Assembly (NCBI GenBank): GCA_028280915.1
Contig: JANQKX010000679.1
Coordinates: forward strand, 1-12,305
Direction: 5' to 3'
Origin: Kiloniellaceae bacterium
Lineage (GTDB): Bacteria; Pseudomonadota; Alphaproteobacteria; Kiloniellales; Kiloniellaceae
Length of the DNA stretch: 12,305 bases
The notes below the pieces were generated by a model. That model was not told the origin of the DNA. It searched no databases and saw nothing but the letters and a program-made list of their open reading frames with translations. Shown piece after piece: positions 6,583 to 12,305 of the stretch (position 1 is the stretch's first letter; each line of letters opens with the position of its first letter). Position numbers and translations under genes: made by a program.

Positions 6583-7095
6583 TTGGCCAATTCCCAGCCA
6601 CCGCAAGAACGCGGCCCCTCGGGCGGCTTCGAGCCCGAGGGCTGGCGCACCGACTTCCTGGTCTCGCCCGAACTCTTTCAGGACGTGACCAGCCGCCGGG
6701 TCATCGCCTATTTCATCGACCTGGTGGTCCTGGGCCTGGTGTGGCTCGCGGCTTGGATACTGGGCGGCCTGCTGGCCATCGTCTCCTTCGGCATCCTGAC
6801 CCCCGTCAGCCTCATGGTCCTGGCCATCCTGCCGGTGCTTTACAGCACCTTTTTTGTGGGCTACCGGGGTGCCACGCCGGGCATGGGCTTCATGGATCTG
6901 GAAGTCGTCACCCTCCAGGGGGAGCGGCCCGACTATCTCCAGGCCCTTATCCTGATCCTGGTGTTCTACGTAAGCGTTTCGGCGACATTTTGGCTGGTCT
7001 TGTTGGTGGTCTTGTTTAACGACCGGCGGCGCACCCTGCACGATTTCCTGGCCGGCACCCTTGTCCTGCGCACCAGTGTTTTTCGCGGCCTCTAA
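6583..7095 (+). CDS. RDD family membrane protein
   Basis: 170 residues from a TTG start. A polar N-terminus (1-36) is followed by the RDD domain: SRRVIAYFIDLVVLG (37-51), with R39 and D46 in the first helix (about 40-62), a second hydrophobic region (about 65-92), the loop GYRGATPGM (93-101), a third helix (about 119-145) and NDRRRTLHDFLAGTLVLR (146-163), with D154 as the last signature Asp. The family is an integral membrane protein of largely unknown biochemical role; some members are linked to ion exchange or stress tolerance. The 152-base gap to bpt holds no clear terminator, so the two may be co-transcribed. RDD genes sit next to bacterial arginyl/leucyl-transferase genes in many alphaproteobacteria (recalled knowledge), but no functional link has been established that I know of. 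Confidence 0.88.
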   Translation: MANSQPPQERGPSGGFEPEGWRTDFLVSPELFQDVTSRRVIAYFIDLVVLGLVWLAAWILGGLLAIVSFGILTPVSLMVLAILPVLYSTFFVGYRGATPGMGFMDLEVVTLQGERPDYLQALILILVFYVSVSATFWLVLLVVLFNDRRRTLHDFLAGTLVLRTSVFRGL

Positions 7096-7247
7096 CCACC
7101 GGACGAGCGCTCTTTTTGAACAAAAGGCCGCAAGTTTGGCCCCGGAATCCTTGAAAAGTCCCGTTTTTTGCCCCTTATGCACACAAATTTGGCGAATTGG
7201 CCGACTAATCCCTAGACGAACGGCTCCAAAGAAGGGAAGCTAATTGC

Positions 7248-8048
7248 ATGGGACCCAATCACGTCATATTGGACGACTCAGACGCCAATTTGGAGCAACG
7301 ACCGGTTCCAAACACGTATTATGTTTTGGCGGAGACGCCCTGCCCTTATCTGCCGGGGTTTTGGGAACGTAAACTGCTGACCGAGATCCGGGGGCCCAAG
7401 GCGGACTATACCTACAACCTGCTATCCCGCGCCGGTTTCCGCCGCAGCCACTTTTTCGCCTACCGCCCCGCTTGCGACGGCTGCACCGCCTGCCTGCCCG
7501 TGCGCGTGGTGGCCCAGGATTTCGTGCCCAGCAAATCCATGAAGCGGATCGCCGCCCTCAATCGGGACCTCACCGTCACTCTTCACCAGTGCGAGCCGAC
7601 CCAGGAGCAATACGACCTCTTCAACCGTTACATCACCCTGCGCCATCAAGACGGCGAGATGGCCGGCATGACCTTCGCCGATTACTCCGCCATGGTGGAG
7701 CAAACCAACCTGTCGACCCGGTTGGTGGAATTTCGTAACCCGGAAAATCAGCTTGTGGCCGCCTGCCTGATCGACTGGCTGCAAGACGGCCCCTCGGCGG
7801 TCTATAGCTTCTTCGAGCCCGATTTGGCCCGGCGCAGCTTGGGCAGCTACATGGTGCTATGGCTCATCAAGCGAGCCCAGCAGGAAAGCCGGCCTTACGT
7901 CTATCTGGGCTATTGGATTCAGCAAACCCCAAAGATGTCCTACAAGATCCGCTTCCGCCCCGCCGAAGTGCTGGGCCAGAACGGTTGGACCCGGATCGAG
8001 GAATTGCCCGAACCGGTCAAGCACACAGGGATCCTGCCGGTCAAATAA
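7248..8048 (+). CDS. bpt: Aspartate/glutamate leucyltransferase (bacterial N-end rule)
   Basis: Cytoplasmic aminoacyl-tRNA-protein transferase of the Bpt/ATE1 family, 266 residues, full length. It moves Leu from Leu-tRNA onto proteins starting with Asp or Glu, making them targets for ClpS-ClpAP degradation. The N-terminal domain contains TPCPYLPG (30-37) and the cysteine-rich signature RSHFFAYRPACDGCTACLPVRV (split here as RSHFFAYRPAC and DGCTACLPVRV, about 66-87), with C32, C76, C79 and C82. The C-terminal GNAT-like domain contains AVYSFFEPD (184-192), RRSLGSYMVLW (195-205) and YVYLGYWIQQTPKMSYK (217-233), all characteristic of the bacterial group. AAGGGAAG at 7232-7239 precedes the ATG. Arginyl transfer (true ATE activity) is less likely given the bacterial-type signature. 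ClpS is not in the window. Confidence 0.95.
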   Translation: MGPNHVILDDSDANLEQRPVPNTYYVLAETPCPYLPGFWERKLLTEIRGPKADYTYNLLSRAGFRRSHFFAYRPACDGCTACLPVRVVAQDFVPSKSMKRIAALNRDLTVTLHQCEPTQEQYDLFNRYITLRHQDGEMAGMTFADYSAMVEQTNLSTRLVEFRNPENQLVAACLIDWLQDGPSAVYSFFEPDLARRSLGSYMVLWLIKRAQQESRPYVYLGYWIQQTPKMSYKIRFRPAEVLGQNGWTRIEELPEPVKHTGILPVK

Positions 8049-8089
8049 GGCCCGAACTCCCAGCCCGAATTGCTCCTGAAATTTGCCGG

Positions 8090-8118
8090 TTGCCTTGCCC
8101 CCGTAAGGTCATTATCCT
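8090..8118 (+). promoter_or_regulatory. Candidate promoter for the TRAP binding protein gene
   Basis: TTGCCT at 8090-8095 and TATCCT at 8113-8118 are separated by 17 bases and each match the sigma-70 consensus at four of six positions. Initiation near 8125 would leave a leader of about 114 bases. This is a weak match read by eye. It lies in the 190-base gap 8049-8238, in which I see no gene. Confidence 0.25.
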
Positions 8119-8141
8119 CAGCGCCGTCTCTAATTTCGCTT

Positions 8142-8185
8142 GGATTTCAAGGCCTAAGCCAAATAACTGAAAAAGGCCGGAATCC
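8142..8185 (+). other. Imperfect stem-loop in the leader of the TRAP binding protein gene
   Basis: GGATT (8142-8146) can pair with AATCC (8181-8185), and further in GGCCT (8151-8155) can pair with AGGCC (8174-8178). An internal bulge TCAA/GG separates the two halves and an 18-base A-rich loop closes the structure. No T tract follows, so it is not a terminator. It lies about 53 bases before the start codon. A leader control element or chance pairing are both possible. Confidence 0.3.
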
Positions 8186-8224
8186 CATTTTCCTGCTCGT
8201 ACCGGGCACCATTCTCGTCTTACA

Positions 8225-8231
8225 GGGAGGA
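8225..8231 (+). promoter_or_regulatory. Ribosome binding site deciding a GTG start
   Basis: GGGAGGA, near perfect, ends 7 bases before GTG at 8239. The residues that follow form a Tat signal peptide directly from this GTG, which confirms the start. Confidence 0.75.
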
Positions 8232-8238
8232 TTGAACT

Positions 8239-9348
8239 GTGAATCGCCGTAAATTTATGAAAGCCAGCGCAACCGCCGCCGTGGGCGCCGCCGCCGCGTC
8301 CAGTTTCCCGGCCCCGGCCATTTCCCAGGGACTGATGAAGTGGCGCATGCAGACCACCTGGCCCAAGAATTTTCCTGGCCTGGGCACCGGCGCCAACAAG
8401 GTCGCCGAGTTCATTGGCGCCGCCTCGGGCGGCAAGCTGACCGTTGAAGTCTTCGGCGGCGGCGAAATCGTGCCCGCTTTCGAGACTATGGACGCGGTCT
8501 CCAGCGGCACCATCGAGATGGGCCACGGCGCGCCTTATTATTGGAAAGGCAAGGTGCCGGCCAGTCAGTTCATCGCCTCCGTACCCTTCGGCCTCAACGT
8601 GATCGAGCAGAACGCCTGGCTGCGCTTCGGCGGCGGGCAGGAATTGGCCGACAAGGTCTATGAGGAACTGGGCTGCAAGTTCTTTGCCTCGGGCAACACG
8701 GGCGTTCAGGCTGGCGGCTGGTTCAACAAGGAAATCAATTCCCTGGAAGACTACAAGGGTCTGAAGATGCGCATCCCCGGGCTGGGCGGCGAGGTGGTCA
8801 AGGCCGCCGGCGGCGTGGTGGTCAACCTGCCCGGCGGCGAAATCCCCGGCGCCCTGCAGTCCGGCCAGATCGACGCCACGGAATGGGTCGGCCCCTACAA
8901 CGACCTAGCTTTCGGCCTCTATAAGAGCGCCAAGTTCTATTACTATCCCGGCTGGCACGAGCCCGCGACCCTGTTGGACAACTTCATCAACATCGATGCC
9001 TGGAATACGCTCACCGATGAATTGAAGGCGATCATCGCCACGGCCAACGCCTACGCCAATTCCTATGTGTTGGACGAATACGTGGCCAACAACGACACGG
9101 CGCTCAACACCTTGACCGAAAAGCACGGCGTGGTCCTGAAAAAGTTCCCCGACGAGGTTCTGGACGGCCTGGGTAACCTTTCCGGCAAGGTGATTGGCGA
9201 TATCGCCGCCGCCGACAGCCTCAGCGGCGAGGTCATGCAGTCCATCGTGAACTTCCGCAACAAGACCATCGCTTATGCCAAGTTCTCAGAACAGGCGTTC
9301 TACAACGCCCGTGCCCTGCCCTTCAAATGGGTTGAATCCAAGGGCTGA
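8239..9348 (+). CDS. dctP: TRAP transporter solute-binding protein, DctP family (TakP-like)
   Basis: Periplasmic binding protein of a tripartite ATP-independent transporter, 369 residues, GTG start. The N-terminus is a twin-arginine signal: NRRKFMKAS (2-10), an Ala-rich hydrophobic core (11-21) and a likely cleavage after PAPAISQ-like residues near 25-30, so it would be exported folded. The mature part has the family pattern MQTTWPKNFPG (37-47), GGGEIVPAFETMDAVSSG (73-90), VQAGGWFNKEI (156-166), MRIPGLGG (177-184) with R178 as the expected carboxylate-binding arginine, and DATEWVGPYNDLAFG (212-226) and FYYYPGWHEP (233-242). The last two resemble Rhodobacter TakP, which binds 2-oxo acids with a metal ion; a 2-oxo acid or similar carboxylate is my inference. 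The gene stands alone and ends at a strong terminator, facing the dctQM genes that presumably encode its membrane partners. Confidence 0.94.
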   Translation: MNRRKFMKASATAAVGAAAASSFPAPAISQGLMKWRMQTTWPKNFPGLGTGANKVAEFIGAASGGKLTVEVFGGGEIVPAFETMDAVSSGTIEMGHGAPYYWKGKVPASQFIASVPFGLNVIEQNAWLRFGGGQELADKVYEELGCKFFASGNTGVQAGGWFNKEINSLEDYKGLKMRIPGLGGEVVKAAGGVVVNLPGGEIPGALQSGQIDATEWVGPYNDLAFGLYKSAKFYYYPGWHEPATLLDNFINIDAWNTLTDELKAIIATANAYANSYVLDEYVANNDTALNTLTEKHGVVLKKFPDEVLDGLGNLSGKVIGDIAAADSLSGEVMQSIVNFRNKTIAYAKFSEQAFYNARALPFKWVESKG

Positions 9349-9367
9349 TACCGGGCCTAGCAGTAAG

Positions 9368-9400
9368 AAACGGCGGCCGTCACCGGCCGCCGTTTTTTTT
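9368..9400 (+). terminator. Rho-independent terminator, probably shared by convergent genes
   Basis: A nine-pair GC stem, CGGCGGCCG (9371-9379) with CGGCCGCCG (9384-9392), closes a TCAC loop and is followed by eight T (9393-9400). AAA before the stem extends pairing into the T run. It lies 20 bases after the binding protein stop and 15 bases past the dctM stop on the other strand. Read from the minus strand the stem is followed by TTTCTTA, a weaker but usable tail. Confidence 0.93.
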
Positions 9401-9414
9401 GACGGATCAAGAGA

Positions 9415-10989
9415 TCAAAAGAGCACGCTAGGCAGCCAGGTCGCCAAGGCCGGGAAAGCGGCGATCAGGACCAGACCGAGGATCTGAATGGCCACGAACG
9501 GAAGAATGCCCTGATAGATATCCATGGTGGTGACGCTGGGCGGCGCCACGCCGCGCAGGTAAAACAGGGCAAAGCCGAAGGGCGGGGTCAAAAACGAGGT
9601 TTGCAGATTGACCGCGATCATCACCCCGAGCCAAATGGGGTCCAGCCCCATGGCCAAGAGGATGGGCCCCACGATGGGCACCACCACGAAAACGATCTCG
9701 ATAAAATCCAGGAAAAAGCCCATCACGAACATCAGGGCCATGACCACCAGCATGGCGCCGAAAGCGCCGCCGGGCATGTTTTCCAAAAGGTCGGTGACGA
9801 TCTTTTCTCCGCCCAGGCCCCGGAACACCAAGCTGAAGACCGAGGCGCCCAGCAGAATAATGAACACCATGGAGGAGATTTTGACCGTGGCCTGCATCAC
9901 CTCGGTCAGGATGCCGGCGCGGTGAACCCGGCGCAGGGAGATGAAAACCCCGATCAACAAGATGATGATACAGATCCCGGCCAGGATGGCGGCCAGAAGA
10001 TCGTCCAGGGGCACCACCTCGCGCTGCATGCGCAGATCGAAAAGGGACACCAGGGGCACCAGGGCCACCAGGCAAATGCCGGCCACGTAGACCGGGCCCC
10101 CGTGGCGCTCGTCGATGGCGCGGCCGGCCAGAAGGATCGCCCCCACCGAACCGATGGCCGCCGCCTCGGTCGGGGTCGCGGCGCCGATCAGGATGGAGCC
10201 CAACACCAGAACGATCAGGCTCGCCGGCGGTACCAGCACCCGCAAGATCCGGCCCCTCAATTCGCCCGGGTCCCCTTCCAGCGGCGGCAAGGCGGGGCAG
10301 GCTTCCGGCTTCCGGATGGCGGTGAAGATCACCCAGCCCATGTAGAGGCACACCAGCATGATGCCCGGCAAAAACGCCCCGGCAAATAGGTCGATGACCG
10401 AGACCGGGTCGGGCGCGAAGTTGCCCAGGGCCAATTGCGCCTGTGTATTGGCGCCCTGCAGGATGTCCCCTAAAAGGACCAGCACAATAGAGGGCGGAAT
10501 GATCTGGCCCAGGGTGCCCGAGGCGCAGATGGTGCCGCAGGCGATCTTGGGATCGTAGCCCGCTTTCAGCATGGCCGGCAGGGACAGCAGGCCCATGGTC
10601 ACCACCGTCGCCCCCACGATGCCCGTGGAAGCGGCCAAAAGCATGCCCACGAAAACCACCGAAATGCCCAGGCCGCCCCGCAGGCGCCCGAACATCAGGC
10701 CCATCGTCTCCAGCAACTGCTCGGCGATTTTAGACCGCTCGAGCATCACCCCCATGAAGACAAAAAGCGGCACGGCGACCAAGAGCTCGTTGACCATGAT
10801 GCCGAAATAGCGCGAAGCCAATCCGCCCAGCAGGCGCAGGTCGAAGATACCGAATCCAAGTCCCAAAAAGGCGAAGGCCAAGGCGGTTCCGGCCAGGGTG
10901 AAGGCGACGGGATAGCCCAAAAGCAAAACGCCACAAGCGGTGGCGAACATCACGAGTGAGAGGATTTCCCCCAGGAGAACCGGATCCAT
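9415..10989 (-). CDS. dctM: TRAP transporter large permease subunit, DctM type
   Basis: Integral membrane subunit that forms the transport pathway for the solute delivered by the binding protein, driven by an ion gradient. 524 residues with a dozen or more hydrophobic segments. Family marks: VPLFVFMGVMLERS (73-86), AASTGIVGATVVTMG (119-133), SGTLGQIIPPS (157-167), the half-repeat ATPTEAAAIGSVGA (271-284), LDFIEIVFVVVPIVGPIL (427-444) and the second substrate-site segment TSFLTPPFGFALFYLRGVAPP (split as TSFLTPPFGFALFYL, 464-478, and RGVAPP, 479-484). About 90 residues longer than typical DctM (~430): extra length lies near 290-365, with two added hydrophobic stretches (299-316, 330-350) on either side of a polar link. 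The length fits the mannitol/chloroaromatic-type subgroup (COG4664), recalled. It starts 3 bases after the dctQ stop, so it is probably translationally coupled. Confidence 0.95.
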   Translation of the reverse strand: MDPVLLGEILSLVMFATACGVLLLGYPVAFTLAGTALAFAFLGLGFGIFDLRLLGGLASRYFGIMVNELLVAVPLFVFMGVMLERSKIAEQLLETMGLMFGRLRGGLGISVVFVGMLLAASTGIVGATVVTMGLLSLPAMLKAGYDPKIACGTICASGTLGQIIPPSIVLVLLGDILQGANTQAQLALGNFAPDPVSVIDLFAGAFLPGIMLVCLYMGWVIFTAIRKPEACPALPPLEGDPGELRGRILRVLVPPASLIVLVLGSILIGAATPTEAAAIGSVGAILLAGRAIDERHGGPVYVAGICLVALVPLVSLFDLRMQREVVPLDDLLAAILAGICIIILLIGVFISLRRVHRAGILTEVMQATVKISSMVFIILLGASVFSLVFRGLGGEKIVTDLLENMPGGAFGAMLVVMALMFVMGFFLDFIEIVFVVVPIVGPILLAMGLDPIWLGVMIAVNLQTSFLTPPFGFALFYLRGVAPPSVTTMDIYQGILPFVAIQILGLVLIAAFPALATWLPSVLF

Positions 10990-10992
10990 GGC

Positions 10993-11538
10993 CTAAAGGG
11001 ACTCCGCTTCTTCTTCCTGGGGCAGGAACTCCGGATGACCTTTCAGCACCAGACAGCTCCGCGCCATCAGGGCCAGACCCTGCAGGCCCAGCAGCAGGCA
11101 AAAACCCAATATGACGCTCTTCAGCAGGAACAGGCCCGGCAAACCGCCCGCCTCCCGGGACTCCTCGAAGCGGCTCCAAGACTCCACCACGTAGCCGAAG
11201 GAAACCGCGGTCACCACCACGATCATGGGGGTCAACAACAAGAGGCTACCCAGCAGATCGACCCAGGCCTTATAGCGCGGGTCCTTGGGACGATAGAAGA
11301 TATCCACCCGCACGTGGCCGTTGTGCAGCAGGGTGTAGCCGGCACCCAGCATGAAAACCACCCCATGCAGCCACACATAAGATTCCTGCAGCCACACCCA
11401 GCCGATCGCATAGACATAGCGCAAGACCACCACGGTGAAGGTGATGAGCACCATGGCCAGGGTGAGCCAGGCGACGGCGCGCCCAACCTTCTCGTTCATG
11501 CGATCGATCGCATGCACGAAAGAAACGAGTGCTGACAT
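10993..11538 (-). CDS. dctQ: TRAP transporter small permease subunit, DctQ type
   Basis: Small membrane subunit of the TRAP transporter, 181 residues, four predicted helices at about 17-40, 55-75, 93-116 and 134-158. The family signature HVRVDIFY (75-82) follows helix 2, and the aromatic loop YAIGWVWLQESYVWL (43-57) precedes it, as in DctQ proteins. The C-terminus is acidic (PQEEEAESL). DctQ supports the DctM transport core and contacts the binding protein. The ATG at 11538 was chosen for its position and the family's short N-terminus; an in-frame ATG at M14 is less likely. No strong ribosome site is seen. It is the first gene of a two-gene operon read towards its presumed binding protein. 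Confidence 0.93.
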   Translation of the reverse strand: MSALVSFVHAIDRMNEKVGRAVAWLTLAMVLITFTVVVLRYVYAIGWVWLQESYVWLHGVVFMLGAGYTLLHNGHVRVDIFYRPKDPRYKAWVDLLGSLLLLTPMIVVVTAVSFGYVVESWSRFEESREAGGLPGLFLLKSVILGFCLLLGLQGLALMARSCLVLKGHPEFLPQEEEAESL

Positions 11539-11622
11539 AAAAATGCCCAGACGCCAAAAACCAAAACAACCTGTTCCCGCGGGCCCTCTTTACCGGGGCC
11601 TTCGGAAGCGCTTCACCTTGCA

Positions 11623-11650
11623 ATAATAACACCGGCTTGACCAGCAAAAA
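11623..11650 (-). promoter_or_regulatory. Candidate promoter of dctQM
   Basis: On the minus strand TATTAT (11628-11623) is a five-of-six match to a -10 box, but the hexamer 16 bases upstream, TTTTTG (11650-11645), is a poor -35 box. It lies in the 144-base gap between parC and dctQ. I see no good terminator for parC there, so read-through from parC is also possible. Confidence 0.25.
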
Positions 11651-11682
11651 TCAGGCGCCGGCGGACGGGCGGGCTCCCTCGC

Positions 11683-12305
11683 CTAGTCGCCGAACTTGTT
11701 GGATTTGGGAAAGCCGTTGGGCGGCAGCCGGCCCGCCTGGGCCCGTTTGCCGATCCAAGCCAAAAGGTTGGTTTCCGTCCGGCGCCGGTTGGCTCCTGCC
11801 GCCCAGCTCAGCCCCTCGGCCAGGGTAAAGACTTTGGCATCGCTCAGCCCGCCGTCTTTGTACTTTTGCAGGATGACCCCGCGGCCCCGGGTCATTTCCG
11901 GCATTTCGTCCATGGAAAACACCAGTAGTTTCCGGTTGTCACCCACCACCGCGACACTGTCCCCTGCCGCCGGTTTGCAGATTGAGGCTTCCACGCCGGC
12001 GGCCAGGTTCAACACCTGCTTGCCGTTCTTGGTTTGGGCCACGATTTCATCTTCCGGTACCACGAACCCCCGGCCGTCGGTCGAGGCCACCAGCAAGCGC
12101 CGTTCTCCCTGATAAACGAAGAGATTGACGATGTCCTGGTCATTGGGCAGATCGAACATGAGCCGCAGGGGCTCGCCGAATCCACGCCCGCCCGGCAGCT
12201 TGTCGGCCGCTATGGTGTAAAACCGCCCATTGGTGGCGAAGACCAAGAGTTTGTCCGTGGTATAAGCCGGCACCACGAAGCGGGCCCTGTCCCCTTCCTT
12301 ATAGC
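11683..12305 (-). CDS. parC: DNA topoisomerase IV subunit A, C-terminal part
   Basis: The window ends inside this gene; about 207 C-terminal residues are visible, open to the end. They form part of the beta-pinwheel DNA-wrapping domain of type IIA topoisomerase A subunits. The visible blades include TTDKLLVFATNGRFYTI, KLPGGRGFGEP and, nearer the end, MTRGRGVILQKYKDGGLSD. The RGRGV-x-LQKY-x-DGGLSDA form is characteristic of alphaproteobacterial ParC rather than GyrA, which carries a GQGG-type GyrA-box. The chain ends with a basic tail (NRRRTETNLLAWIGKRAQ, then GFPKSNKFGD). ParC with ParE decatenates replicated chromosomes. The breakage-reunion domain and catalytic Tyr are outside the window. 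It is a housekeeping gene with no visible operon link to dctQM. Confidence 0.93.
   Translation of the reverse strand, partial: YKEGDRARFVVPAYTTDKLLVFATNGRFYTIAADKLPGGRGFGEPLRLMFDLPNDQDIVNLFVYQGERRLLVASTDGRGFVVPEDEIVAQTKNGKQVLNLAAGVEASICKPAAGDSVAVVGDNRKLLVFSMDEMPEMTRGRGVILQKYKDGGLSDAKVFTLAEGLSWAAGANRRRTETNLLAWIGKRAQAGRLPPNGFPKSNKFGD

Noticed and set aside
7105..7121. GAGCGCTC followed by TTTTT after the RDD gene, resembling a terminator
   Set aside because: The palindrome has no room for a loop; only a two-to-three pair stem could form.
7159..7200. Possible promoter before bpt (TTGAAA around 7151 with TATGCA)
   Set aside because: Spacing is 19 bases and the -10 match is only three of six, so it is not supportable.
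7061..7243. 60-codon open frame after the RDD gene with a Cys-Pro-Leu-Cys pair
   Set aside because: It overlaps the end of the RDD gene out of frame, has no good ribosome site, and shows no family resemblance; most of it is intergenic sequence.
8070..8252. 60-codon open frame in the gap before the TRAP binding protein gene
   Set aside because: It overlaps the ribosome site and start of the well-supported binding protein gene, has no ribosome site of its own and no protein-like composition.
11580..11600. GGCCC/GGGCC hairpin upstream of dctQ
   Set aside because: Five pairs with a loop of nine or so bases and no T tract in either direction; too weak to call as a terminator or attenuator.

Overview
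The window looks like a chromosomal segment of a GC-rich, flagellated alphaproteobacterium, probably Rhodospirillales-like. The evidence is the codon usage (strong G/C at third positions), the His/Gly-rich cytoplasmic start of MotB, a bacterial leucyltransferase (Bpt) next to an RDD membrane protein, an alphaproteobacterial-looking ParC C-terminus, and abundant TRAP transport genes. The genus cannot be named from this sequence. I see no mobile element, CRISPR array, tRNA, rRNA or long repeat. The gene content is mostly housekeeping plus one transporter. The largest gene-free stretch is 190 bases.

Layout. (1) 1-424 (+): C-terminal end of a penicillin-acylase-family (S45) amidohydrolase. (2) 496-3095 (+): a two-gene transsulfuration unit, a cystathionine beta-synthase with a C-terminal CBS-domain pair followed 41 bases later by a cystathionine gamma-lyase/synthase-type PLP enzyme. 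Together they would convert homocysteine plus serine to cysteine and could release H2S. (3) 3116-3586 (-): a small flavin reductase domain protein, convergent with the lyase and divergent from the next gene. (4) 3637-4506 (+): a SAM methyltransferase with four predicted N-terminal membrane helices. (5) 4629-6503 (+): motA and motB, the stator of the flagellar motor, with the channel aspartate and the conserved MotA prolines intact. (6) 6583-7095 (+): an RDD membrane protein started from TTG, then 7248-8048 (+) bpt, an N-end-rule leucyltransferase. (7) 8239-9348 (+): a Tat-exported TRAP solute-binding protein of the TakP type, closed by a strong hairpin terminator. (8) 9415-11538 (-): the TRAP large (DctM) and small (DctQ) membrane subunits, transcribed towards the binding protein. 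(9) 11683-12305 (-): C-terminal part of topoisomerase IV subunit A (ParC).

The TRAP genes form one transporter split into two convergent transcription units that meet at the 9368-9400 terminator. This lets the binding protein be expressed independently of the membrane subunits. The transsulfuration genes, motAB and dctQM are the three clear operons. I found no convincing unknown multi-gene system. The least explained element is the membrane-anchored methyltransferase directly upstream of motAB, whose C-terminal half resembles the FAM173/ATPSCKMT group of lysine methyltransferases.
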